Assembly (NCBI RefSeq): GCF_007559005.1
Contig: NZ_CP041763.1
Location: forward strand, 62,001-126,000
Reading direction: 5' to 3'
Source of the DNA: Gordonia zhaorongruii
Lineage (GTDB): Bacteria > Actinomycetota > Actinomycetes > Mycobacteriales > Mycobacteriaceae
Length of the DNA: 64,000 nt
Part shown: one piece after another, positions 48,378 to 56,258 of the stretch
How positions within the stretch are numbered: the first letter of the stretch is position 1
Layout: every line of letters begins with the position of its first letter
Made by a program: the position numbers and the translations under genes
The notes under the pieces: model-generated
The model's database searches: none
The model's input: only the letters and a program-made list of their open reading frames with translations
Told to the model about the DNA's origin: nothing

Positions 48378-49040
48378 TCATCCCATCGGGTCGGTGAACG
48401 TCCCCGGGTCGTTGGGTACTCCCTCGGCTTCCGGTAGATCGGCGTCGCCCCAACGGCGGACGATCCACAGCCCGTCTCGTAGCTCGAGGTCCACCGATCC
48501 GGTGTTCGGCAGGTAGTTCTTCATGGCGAACTCCGGATCGATGCGTGCCAGATGAGCCGCGATCAACCTGATCGCGGCACCGTGCGATACGAGGTACACG
48601 TCGCGGTCGGCCGCTACGTACTGCTGCGCCAGGTCCTCGACGGCGGGAAGGTACCGCTCATGCAGCATCTCGAGTGATTCGCCACCCGGCACGTGGGCGT
48701 CGAGGTCGCCGCGATGCCAGCGCTCGACGACGTCACGGAAGATCTCATGCGCCTCGCGATCGGTGCGTCCTTCCAGGTCACCGACCTGGATCTCGTGGAC
48801 GCCGTCGATCGCAGTGGTGTTCCCCTCCCACACCGAGGCGATCATGTCGGCCGTCTGGCGGGCGCGGTTCGCCACCGAGTGGGCGAGGACCGCGGGACTG
48901 CCATCGGGATGCTCTAGACCGAATCGGACGCCCTGACGTGCGCCGAAGTCGGTGAGGGAGGCGCCGGGGAGCGCGGTATCGAGGATCCGCATGACGTTCG
49001 AGGTGGTCTCTCCGTGCCGGACCAGGTGCAGCCGTGCCAT
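48378..49040 (-). CDS. Histidine phosphatase superfamily protein (phosphoglycerate-mutase-like)
   Basis: 220 aa. The catalytic LVRHGETTSN is at residues 6-15, with a second Arg in SVANRARQTA, an acid (Glu) in DLEGR, and the second His in LVSHGAAIRL. The family covers sugar-phosphate phosphatases and cofactor-dependent mutases; the lack of mutase-specific loops suggests a phosphatase. It starts 1 base after the pheA stop codon, so the two are one transcript, as in M. tuberculosis Rv3837c-Rv3838c. Substrate unknown. Confidence 0.9.
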   Translation of the reverse strand: MARLHLVRHGETTSNVMRILDTALPGASLTDFGARQGVRFGLEHPDGSPAVLAHSVANRARQTADMIASVWEGNTTAIDGVHEIQVGDLEGRTDREAHEIFRDVVERWHRGDLDAHVPGGESLEMLHERYLPAVEDLAQQYVAADRDVYLVSHGAAIRLIAAHLARIDPEFAMKNYLPNTGSVDLELRDGLWIVRRWGDADLPEAEGVPNDPGTFTDPMG

Positions 49041-49041
49041 G

Positions 49042-49962
49042 TCAGTCGGTCCCTTCCAGGAGGCGGCTGAACCACTCGTAGGATTCGCCGTGGTCCGGGG
49101 TCGTGGAACGGCCGATGCGATCGACTGGCCACGAGCCCAGGAAGATGACCCGCTCGGAGCTGCGGTGCAGCGCGCGCAGCGCCTCGCCGACGGCGGCGTC
49201 GGAGACGTGGCCGCTGGCGTCCAGGTAGAAGCGGTACTGGCCGGGGGCTCCGACGTTGCGTGGGCGGGACTCGATGCGCGTGAGATCGATGCCGCGCGTG
49301 GCGAACTCGTTCATCGCGGTGACGAGGCTGCCGGGTCGGTTGGGCAGATCCAGGATCACGCTGGTGCGGTCGGCGCCGGTCGGCGCGGGCGGGGGCCCCG
49401 GGGGGCCGAGCAGAAGGAATCGGGTGACCGCGTCGTCGGAATCGGCCACACCGTCGGCCAGCGCCGTCAATCCGTGGAGGCGTGCGGCGGCGGCCGTGGT
49501 CACGGCGGCATCGACTCGTCCGGCCGCGACGTCCTGTGCTGCGCCCGCATTCGACGTCGCGATGACGAATTCGGCGGCGGGAAAGCGCTCGGCCACGCTT
49601 CGCCGTACTTGAGCCGAGGCCACCGGGTAGGCGGCGATGGACCGTACCCGGTCGGCGGGCAGGGGCTCGCGCGCGGCGATCGTGAACGCGATGTCGAGGG
49701 AGGTCTCGGCGTACGCCTGGACCCGACGTCGGCCCGTGGAGGGCACGAGGGCATCCATGGTCGCCGGGACCGCTCCCTCCAAGGAACTCTCGATCGGCAC
49801 GCATCCGTAGTCGGCCTCACCGGACTGAACAGCGGCGATGACCGCTGTCGGGCTGGAGATCGCCAGCGTGGTGGCCGACTCGTCCGACCGCTCCGCGAGG
49901 ATCGCATCGAGGGCCATCTCGGTGAACGTGCCCGCGGGACCGAAGTAAGCGAAGACTGGCAC
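49042..49962 (-). CDS. pheA: Prephenate dehydratase
   Basis: 306 aa. It converts prephenate to phenylpyruvate for phenylalanine synthesis. The catalytic domain begins FAYFGPAGTFTEMAL, has ESSLEGAVPATMDAL, and the DDAVTRFLLLG Thr-Arg-Phe motif. A C-terminal ACT regulatory domain has GSLVTAMNEFATRGIDLTRI followed by an ESRP site for phenylalanine feedback. It lacks a chorismate mutase domain. The start is GTG 49962, since residues upstream do not match the family. First gene of the pheA-phosphatase pair. Confidence 0.95.
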   Translation of the reverse strand: MPVFAYFGPAGTFTEMALDAILAERSDESATTLAISSPTAVIAAVQSGEADYGCVPIESSLEGAVPATMDALVPSTGRRRVQAYAETSLDIAFTIAAREPLPADRVRSIAAYPVASAQVRRSVAERFPAAEFVIATSNAGAAQDVAAGRVDAAVTTAAAARLHGLTALADGVADSDDAVTRFLLLGPPGPPPAPTGADRTSVILDLPNRPGSLVTAMNEFATRGIDLTRIESRPRNVGAPGQYRFYLDASGHVSDAAVGEALRALHRSSERVIFLGSWPVDRIGRSTTPDHGESYEWFSRLLEGTD

Positions 49963-50044
49963 GACCCCAACAGTAGTCGAGTCGGTGGGCGTCGGCCCGA
50001 GTCGGCGTTGACGGATCGGCAAGCGGAATCTACGTTTGGCTTAA

Positions 50045-50063
50045 GTAAGTTAGGCTTACCTAC
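50045..50063. promoter_or_regulatory. IdeR/DtxR iron box
   Basis: GTAAGTTAGGCTTACCTAC matches 15 of 19 positions of the IdeR/DtxR consensus, including the central TTAGGCT and ACCTA. It lies 56 bases before the DUF2470 gene start, in the 156 bp between that gene and pheA, where a repressor would block transcription when iron is plentiful. Confidence 0.75.
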
Positions 50064-50118
50064 ATTCGTTCCGAGTCGCGGCGCGGATGTCTCACGGTGA
50101 TGCACGAGCGGAGGACCC

Positions 50119-50907
50119 ATGAACTCGACCGGTGAACCGAGCGATGCCGAGATCATCCAGACAGCGTGCCGCCGGGCAGTCGGCGGAACGCTCTCGGTTG
50201 ACCGGGATGACGCAGGGGTCCCGGAGGCCGTCCCATCCGGGACCGATTCGGGGGCATGCGATTCGGTCGCCATGATTCATCTGTTCGAGGGTGACGCGTT
50301 CCTGCTCGTGCCCGACGAATGTTCTGCGCGTGCCGCAGCCGACACGGACGCCGGCACGTCGGCGATGCTCGAGGTGATCGACTGCGCACCGCTTCGCCTG
50401 CGCGAACGCGTCCGCTCCCTGGTCTGGTTGACCGGAACCCTGCACCCGATCCCGATGGAACTGCAACGCGAACTGGCCATCGAGATCGCGACCGAGCACG
50501 CAGACGAGCGACTCCTGGATGTGGGACACGGGTACTCGATGATCCGCATGGCGATCGGCTCCGCGGTCGTCGCCACGCCCACCGGCGCAGGGGCGGTGGA
50601 CGTAGTCGCACTCGCGACGGCGGCCCCCGACATGTTCTGGGAGTACGAATCCGATTGGCTCGCGCACCTCGAATCCGATCACGCCGATCTCGTTCACCAA
50701 TTGGCTCGCCGAATCCCGGAGACTCTCCGCAACGGCCGGGTCCGGCCGCTGAGTCTCGACCGGTTCGGGATCACCTTCCGGGTGGAGTCGGCCGACTCCG
50801 ACGAGGACTTCCGGCTCTCGTTCAGCCGGCCCGTGGCGCGGGTGGTCGATCTGTCGGCCGCTCTGCACGCACTGGCGCTGCATCCCGCTCTCGATCACCA
50901 GCGCTGA
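50119..50907 (+). CDS. DUF2470 domain protein (HugZ-like), probably iron-regulated
   Basis: 262 aa. The N-terminal half resembles a split-barrel/FMN-binding-like fold (about 10-160), though no flavin residues can be named. The C-terminal 80 residues (LESDHADLVHQLARRIPETL, the LDRFGITFRV segment, and RPVARVVDLSAALHAL) form a DUF2470 domain. DUF2470 occurs in heme-degrading HugZ proteins, whose His is in the C-terminal region. An IdeR-like box upstream supports a role in iron or heme use. Start ATG 50119 with GGAGG. Confidence 0.85.
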   Translation: MNSTGEPSDAEIIQTACRRAVGGTLSVDRDDAGVPEAVPSGTDSGACDSVAMIHLFEGDAFLLVPDECSARAAADTDAGTSAMLEVIDCAPLRLRERVRSLVWLTGTLHPIPMELQRELAIEIATEHADERLLDVGHGYSMIRMAIGSAVVATPTGAGAVDVVALATAAPDMFWEYESDWLAHLESDHADLVHQLARRIPETLRNGRVRPLSLDRFGITFRVESADSDEDFRLSFSRPVARVVDLSAALHALALHPALDHQR

Positions 50908-50942
50908 CGGTGCCGGGCGGCGGCTCGCCGTAGGCTGACACG

Positions 50943-51710
50943 GTGCACGTGCAGAGGGTCGAGGATCGTTCGCGCAGGCGCGCGATCATCGCCGAGATGG
51001 CGATCGTCGGCGTCCTCACCTTCGGCTTCTCCGCGCTCTCGGCGATCGTGTCGCTGATCGAGGCGGAACTCGGCACCGGCATCTCGTCGACGACGGTCGC
51101 ACTCAACCCGGAAGCTTCGGCGAACGTGGCGATCGACGTCATCCGCCAGTCGATGCAGGCTATCCGGCTGTTCGCGATCGGCGGCCTCGGCGCATATCTG
51201 CTGTGGCGCGGCGGTTTCGCGTTATCGGCCGTCGGGCTCGGGAAGCCGTCCCGACGGGACCTTCCGACGGGACTGGGGCTGGCCGCACTGATCGGAGTTC
51301 CCGGCCTGGCACTGGTCGCGATCGCCGGTGCACTGGGCATGAACGGGATGCTCGAGCCCGCACCCGAGGGCAGTCCCTGGTGGCGGGTCCTGCTCCTATG
51401 CGTGATCGCGGCGGGCAACGCCGTCGCCGAGGAGGTGGTGGTCGTCGGGTACTTCATGGTGCGGATGCGCCAGCTCGGCGTGGGGCAGGGCAGGGCGCTC
51501 GTCTCGTCTGCACTCCTCCGCGGCGCCTATCACCTCTACCAGGGGTACGGCGGCGGACTGGGCAACGTGGTGATGGGCCTCGTCTTCGGACGCTGGTATC
51601 AGCTGACGAATCGTCTGTGGCCGTTGATCATCGCGCACACCGTGATCGATGTCGTGGCGTTCGCCGGATACGCGTTGCTATCCGACCACCTCGGCTGGCT
51701 GGGGCTCTGA
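50943..51710 (+). CDS. CPBP family intramembrane metalloprotease
   Basis: 255 aa with about seven hydrophobic segments. CPBP/Abi motifs are the Glu-Glu pair in NAVAEEVVVVGYF, RGAYHLYQGYGG and AHTVIDVVAFAG. The second helix has no usual Arg after the Glu pair (EEVVVVGYF rather than EExxxR), so activity is not certain. Family members cleave prenylated or membrane peptides or serve in immunity to bacteriocins. Start GTG 50943 or 50949. A strong terminator follows. Confidence 0.87.
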   Translation: MHVQRVEDRSRRRAIIAEMAIVGVLTFGFSALSAIVSLIEAELGTGISSTTVALNPEASANVAIDVIRQSMQAIRLFAIGGLGAYLLWRGGFALSAVGLGKPSRRDLPTGLGLAALIGVPGLALVAIAGALGMNGMLEPAPEGSPWWRVLLLCVIAAGNAVAEEVVVVGYFMVRMRQLGVGQGRALVSSALLRGAYHLYQGYGGGLGNVVMGLVFGRWYQLTNRLWPLIIAHTVIDVVAFAGYALLSDHLGWLGL

Positions 51711-51727
51711 CCGCACCGGCCTCGGGA

Positions 51728-51779
51728 GAGCGCGGCACGGGTGCGAGTGGGGGATGCAACCCGCACCCGTGCCGCGCTC
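51728..51779. terminator. Strong bidirectional hairpin terminator
   Basis: Perfect 18 bp arms GAGCGCGGCACGGGTGCG (51728-51745) and CGCACCCGTGCCGCGCTC (51762-51779), with a 16-base loop, 17 bases after the CPBP stop and before the stop of the convergent metallo-hydrolase. Confidence 0.9.
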
Positions 51780-51906
51780 CGGCGATCCGAGTAGCTCCCT
51801 CCCAAGAGCCCCGATTTCCACCCGGACCGAGCTGGTGACCCCGACGTGCGGGGCCGACGGCGGAGTCGACGTCTCACACGCAACTCTAATTCACCGCAGC
51901 GCGTCG

Positions 51907-53478
51907 TCAGGCGCGTTCGGAGCGGAGTTCATGTCCCTTCGACGTCAGACAGCGTCCGCTGGACAGATCCCACTGCCATCCGTGCAGGTTGCAGGTGAGC
52001 TTCTCGCCGTCGACGACGCCGAACCTGCTCAGGTCGGCCTTCAGGTGCGGGCAGCGCCGCTGGATCTTCCAGCCGTCGAGTTCGATCGACGAGGAGTCGT
52101 CGTGTGCTTCGGAGAACCAGCCGTCGGCGTACGAGATCCGCTCGTCGGTCAGGCATTTGAAGAACGTGTACAGGTATTCGTTGTAACCGCCGATGCGCCA
52201 GGTGGTGAAGCGCGTCGACAGGAAGATGGTGTTGACCCAGTCCGGTTCGTCGTCCCGCAGCACGGTGCGCACCAACTCGGGCGCGATGCGGAATCCGTAG
52301 CGGTACTTTCCGTCGCCCTCGGCCTTCATCCGCACCGAGCGTTCCGGGAAGTCGAGGACGAACGTCTCGTCGCCGACGACGAGCCCCACCGGATACCCGA
52401 TTCCATCCGAGATGAGGTCGGACGCCTTCATGATCGGCTCGAACAGCGACTGCAGCTGGGGGAGGAGCGGCTCACCGTCCGCATCGGCCCAGGTCTCGCG
52501 TTCAGCGGCGATGATCGGGGCGAACTTCTCCTTCATGGAGTCCAGGTAGGCCTTCTTGTTCTCGCCGAAGACCTGGTCGGGCGCATACGGGTGCGACAGC
52601 TCCAGCATCTCGTCGCCGCGGAAGTCGGCGACCGAACCGGACACCATCATCACGCCGCGGTGGCGAATGCCGTCGTCCGTGCCGTGCTGGCGCATCTGCT
52701 CCAGGAACTCGGCCTGGTCCGGGAAGATGCTGGCCTTGTCGGAATCGCTGCCGGTGTTGAAGTCGTTGAGCGCGTACAGGTCGTCGTCGAGGAACATCGG
52801 CGGACCGGCCGACGGAACCACCCAGGTGGCATCGACCTGCTCGATGTACGACCGTGCGCGATCCATGCCGCGCTGCCGCTTCTGCATCGCGAAGTTCGCC
52901 TTCGACTTGCGCGGAATGTCGTAGACCATCGGGTACCAGATGGCACCCGAGTACTGGAGAAGGTGGACGTCGATGCGACCGAACTGCTCGGCGACCGCGT
53001 CGAGGTCGACCGGCCGAGCGTCGTTCATGTTGAAGCAGACGGTCTCCCCGTCGTCCACGATGAGACCGGAGTCGCCGATCGGGCCGTCGGCGGGCGCGCG
53101 CAGCGCCATGATCATCACGTCCAGATCGCCCTTCGGGCCGGAGACCTGATGCTTCACCGAGTCCTCGGTCTCCACGAACTTCGTGAAACCGAGTCGCTCG
53201 AGCTCGCGTCGCAGGTCCGGCACCGGATAGTCCGGCAGGAGCACCGTCGCGTCCTTGTTGACGTTCTCCACGAGATTGCGCTCGTCGAAATGGTCGCGGT
53301 GCAGGTGCGAGACGTACAGGTAGTCGCAGTCGCCCAGCTTCTTCCAGTCCAGCTCGGTGTTGTCCGGGAACGGAATCCACGACGCGAAGTATGCGGGGTT
53401 GACCCACGGGTCGCACAGGATGGACCCGGCGGCGGTCTGGATGTGGAAGCCGGCGTGGCCGATGCTGGTGATCTGCAC
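51907..53478 (-). CDS. Metallo-beta-lactamase-fold protein with C-terminal Rieske domain
   Basis: 523 aa. The N-terminal MBL domain has VSHLHRDHFD (HxHxDH near 60) and later His/Asp ligands. A middle domain of about 180 residues follows. The C-terminal 80 residues are a Rieske 2Fe-2S centre: CPHLKADL, then 16 residues later CNLHGWQWDL (Cys-x-His, Cys-x2-His). This order recalls UlaG-like/CMP-Neu5Ac hydroxylase proteins and M. tuberculosis Rv3818. The reaction is unknown; oxidative chemistry on an envelope or phosphate-sugar substrate is a guess. Start GTG 53478. Convergent with CPBP. Confidence 0.88.
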   Translation of the reverse strand: MQITSIGHAGFHIQTAAGSILCDPWVNPAYFASWIPFPDNTELDWKKLGDCDYLYVSHLHRDHFDERNLVENVNKDATVLLPDYPVPDLRRELERLGFTKFVETEDSVKHQVSGPKGDLDVMIMALRAPADGPIGDSGLIVDDGETVCFNMNDARPVDLDAVAEQFGRIDVHLLQYSGAIWYPMVYDIPRKSKANFAMQKRQRGMDRARSYIEQVDATWVVPSAGPPMFLDDDLYALNDFNTGSDSDKASIFPDQAEFLEQMRQHGTDDGIRHRGVMMVSGSVADFRGDEMLELSHPYAPDQVFGENKKAYLDSMKEKFAPIIAAERETWADADGEPLLPQLQSLFEPIMKASDLISDGIGYPVGLVVGDETFVLDFPERSVRMKAEGDGKYRYGFRIAPELVRTVLRDDEPDWVNTIFLSTRFTTWRIGGYNEYLYTFFKCLTDERISYADGWFSEAHDDSSSIELDGWKIQRRCPHLKADLSRFGVVDGEKLTCNLHGWQWDLSSGRCLTSKGHELRSERA

Positions 53479-53737
53479 GGGGCTGTGCCTTTCGGTCTGA
53501 CTACTCGGGGGCGACGGCCTGCGGCTCGCCGAGCGGTGGTGTGGGGCTGACACGACAGCGGATCTCGTCGGCCGACGATACGCCGCAGGTCGTTCCGATC
53601 CGATCTTATCGCTGCGCCGCATCTGCACCGTCGACGACGGGTCCCTGGTGACTCCTCTCTCCGAAACGCGTCCGGCCGACGGCGCCGGTTGGACGGCGGC
53701 CACTCGGATGAGCGAATCCGGGACTAAACTCGCGGGC

Positions 53738-54523
53738 ATGGAACCCGTGTACGCCGGAGTCATCTCCGCCGCGAGAATGATGTGGCTGGCCCAAGGCCTG
53801 AAATTCGACATCTCGGGTGTGGGGAACATGCCCGAGGACGGGCCGGGAGTGGTTGCGTTCAACCACACCGGCTATCTCGACTTCACCTTCGCCGGAATCC
53901 CGGCGTACCTGAAGAACCGCAGGTACGTCCGCTTCATGGCGAAGAAGGAGGTCTTCGACAATTCGATCGGCGGGCCGATCATGCGGTCGCTCAAGCACAT
54001 CCCCGTCGATCGGGCGAGTGGTGCGCAGAGTTTCCAGGACGCCGTCGACTACCTCAAGCGGGGAGAGCTCGTCGGTGTCTACCCCGAGGCGACGATCAGC
54101 CGGAGCTTCGAGTTGAAGGGGTTCAAGAGCGGTGCCGCCCGGATGGCGCTCGAGGCCGATGCGCCCCTCATCCCGACCATCGTGTGGGGCGCGCAGCGGA
54201 TCTGGACCAAGGGTCATCCGAAGGATCTGGGCCGGACCGGGGCGAAGATCATGGTCGGCGTCGGCGAGCCGATCGCTCCGGAAGGGACGCCCGAGCAACT
54301 CACCGCGCGTCTGCACGAGTCGATGCGCGCCAAACTCACGGAACTGCAGGACGCCTACGGTCCGTACCCGCCCGGCGAGTTCTGGGTGCCTGCGGCGCGC
54401 GGCGGCGGGGCGCCCACCCTGGATGAGGCGAACGCCATGGATGAGGCAGACGCGCAGGAGAAGGCGCGCCAACGAGCCGAACGTTCGGCGGACGGGAGTA
54501 CCGAAGCCGGGGACGCGGTCTGA
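53738..54523 (+). CDS. 1-acyl-sn-glycerol-3-phosphate acyltransferase (PlsC family), copy 1
   Basis: 261 aa. The catalytic HX4D is in FNHTGYLDFTF and the second block is VYPEATISRSFELKGF (a variant of the PEGTRS motif). Typical of mycobacterial Rv3814c-Rv3816c. Predicted to acylate a glycerol-phosphate or other lipid precursor at the membrane. ATG 53738. C-terminal residues after about 225 are low-complexity and acidic. One base separates it from copy 2. Confidence 0.9.
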   Translation: MEPVYAGVISAARMMWLAQGLKFDISGVGNMPEDGPGVVAFNHTGYLDFTFAGIPAYLKNRRYVRFMAKKEVFDNSIGGPIMRSLKHIPVDRASGAQSFQDAVDYLKRGELVGVYPEATISRSFELKGFKSGAARMALEADAPLIPTIVWGAQRIWTKGHPKDLGRTGAKIMVGVGEPIAPEGTPEQLTARLHESMRAKLTELQDAYGPYPPGEFWVPAARGGGAPTLDEANAMDEADAQEKARQRAERSADGSTEAGDAV

Positions 54524-54524
54524 C

Positions 54525-55301
54525 ATGGAGCGGGTTTATCGGGCCCTGGAGGCGACAGCAGGCGCGATCTTCACCGCGCAAGCCGTCGATCTGCGGGACC
54601 GTGGACTCGCGAACATCCCCGCGTCCGGTGGCGGGGTCGTGGTGGTCAACCACACCTCGTACACCGACTTCATCCCGGTCGGACTCGTGCTGCGACGGGC
54701 AGGCAGGCGGGCCCGGTTCCTGGTCAAGTCCGAGCTCACCGAGCACGCTGTCATGCGGTACCTGGTGAAGCGCACACGGTCGGTGCCGGTGGACCGCTCG
54801 GTGGGCGCCGACGCGTACCGCGCGGCGGTCGACGCGTTGCGTTCGGGAGAGCTGATAGCGGTGTACCCCGAGGCGACCCTGAGTCGCAGTTTCGAACTGA
54901 AGGAGTTCAAGTCCGGTGCTGTGCGCATGGCCGCGGAATCGGGAGCCCCGGTGATCCCGGTGATCGTCTGGGGCGCGCAGCGGCAGTGGAGCAAGGGCAC
55001 GAGACGCCGTCTCGGCCGGCATCGGCTCCCGATTCACGTCGAGATCGGAAGTCCGGTCACGTTCGCGGCCGACACCGATCCGCACGACGGTTCGGCGCGG
55101 CTCCGAACGATCATGGAAGAAATGCTGCACCGCGTGCAGGCGGACTACCCGGATGCGCCTGCGGGCGCCGACTGGGTACCAGCCCGGCTCGGCGGTGCGG
55201 CGCCCACGTCGGAGGAGGCCCTCGTCATCGAAGACTCGGAAGCTCGAGCGAAAGCGGTTCGTCGAGCTGCGAAGCGGGACCAGAAGGGCAATCGCGGATG
55301 A
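54525..55301 (+). CDS. 1-acyl-sn-glycerol-3-phosphate acyltransferase (PlsC family), copy 2
   Basis: 258 aa. HX4D is in VNHTSYTDFIP and the second block is VYPEATLSRSFELKEF, nearly the same as copy 1. Downstream VPVIVWGAQRQWSKGT corresponds to TIVWGAQRIWTKGH of copy 1, so the pair is a tandem duplication that has since diverged. It lies 1 base after copy 1, and its stop overlaps the HAD gene by 4 bases. Confidence 0.9.
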   Translation: MERVYRALEATAGAIFTAQAVDLRDRGLANIPASGGGVVVVNHTSYTDFIPVGLVLRRAGRRARFLVKSELTEHAVMRYLVKRTRSVPVDRSVGADAYRAAVDALRSGELIAVYPEATLSRSFELKEFKSGAVRMAAESGAPVIPVIVWGAQRQWSKGTRRRLGRHRLPIHVEIGSPVTFAADTDPHDGSARLRTIMEEMLHRVQADYPDAPAGADWVPARLGGAAPTSEEALVIEDSEARAKAVRRAAKRDQKGNRG

Positions 55302-56131
55302 GCGGGTTCGGCCCACCGTCGATGATCGCCTCGGACGTCGACGGCACTTTGATCGGCGACGACAACCTGCTCTCGGAGCGCACCCGCGACGTGCTGGCCC
55401 GGGCGCGTGTCGCGGGTGTCGAGCTGATCCCGTCGACGGGGCGCCCACCGCGGTGGGTTCCCGAGATCACGGACCAGCTCGCGGGTACGACGGCCGCGGT
55501 GCGGTACGCGGTCTGCGCGAACGGCGCGATCATCTACGACGTCCGCGCCGACCGGGTTCTCCACGCCGTCGAGTTGGCTCCGGAGACCCTGGAGGTGATC
55601 CGGGGCATCTGCAACGATGTGCTGCCCGGCTGCGGTCTTGCCGCGGAGCGGGCGGGCACGTCGGCAACCGACGCCGCGACCCCGTCGTTCGTCGCCACTG
55701 CGGGTTACGAGCACGCATGGCTCAATCCGGATCACGTACAGGTGAGCGACGCGCACCTCACCGAACTTCCGGCCGTGAAACTGCTGGCGCGGGTGCCCGG
55801 CATGTCATCGCAGGCGATGGCCGACCGGGTAGCGCCGCTCATCGGTGATCTCGCGGAGATCACGTTCTCCATCGGCACGGGTCTGATCGAGTTGTCGGTG
55901 CCGGGTGTGCACAAGGCGTCCGGTCTGCAGTGGCTGCTCGCCCACACCGACGTGGACGGCTCGGCATCGGTCGCGTTCGGCGACATGCCGAACGACGCGG
56001 AGATGCTGCGCTGGGCGTCGCACGGCGTGGCGATGGCCAACGGTGATCCGGTGGCTCAGCGGGCCGCCGATGAAGTGACCGCGGCCAATACCGACGACGG
56101 TGTGGCGTGCGTACTCGAACGTTGGTTCTAA
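55298..56131 (+). CDS. HAD-superfamily phosphatase (Cof type)
   Basis: 277 aa. The first motif ASDVDGTLIGDD carries the nucleophile Asp near 13, a Thr in PSTGRPPRW follows, and the last motif is FGDMPNDAEMLRW. The cap domain between is C2 type. Substrate unknown; M. tuberculosis Rv3813c occupies the same place next to the acyltransferases. ATG 55298 overlaps the previous stop by 4 bases. Confidence 0.9.
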   Translation: MSGFGPPSMIASDVDGTLIGDDNLLSERTRDVLARARVAGVELIPSTGRPPRWVPEITDQLAGTTAAVRYAVCANGAIIYDVRADRVLHAVELAPETLEVIRGICNDVLPGCGLAAERAGTSATDAATPSFVATAGYEHAWLNPDHVQVSDAHLTELPAVKLLARVPGMSSQAMADRVAPLIGDLAEITFSIGTGLIELSVPGVHKASGLQWLLAHTDVDGSASVAFGDMPNDAEMLRWASHGVAMANGDPVAQRAADEVTAANTDDGVACVLERWF

Positions 56132-56258
56132 AAGCGTGACGTGGTTGTGACCGCGTCGGCTTGTCGTCTCCGCTCTAGGATCACTACTGTCACAGGAGTC
56201 CCACTAGTCACACGGGCCACAGGGGTATCGCCTGGGTCCCGCCCGAAGGGGTTCCGCA

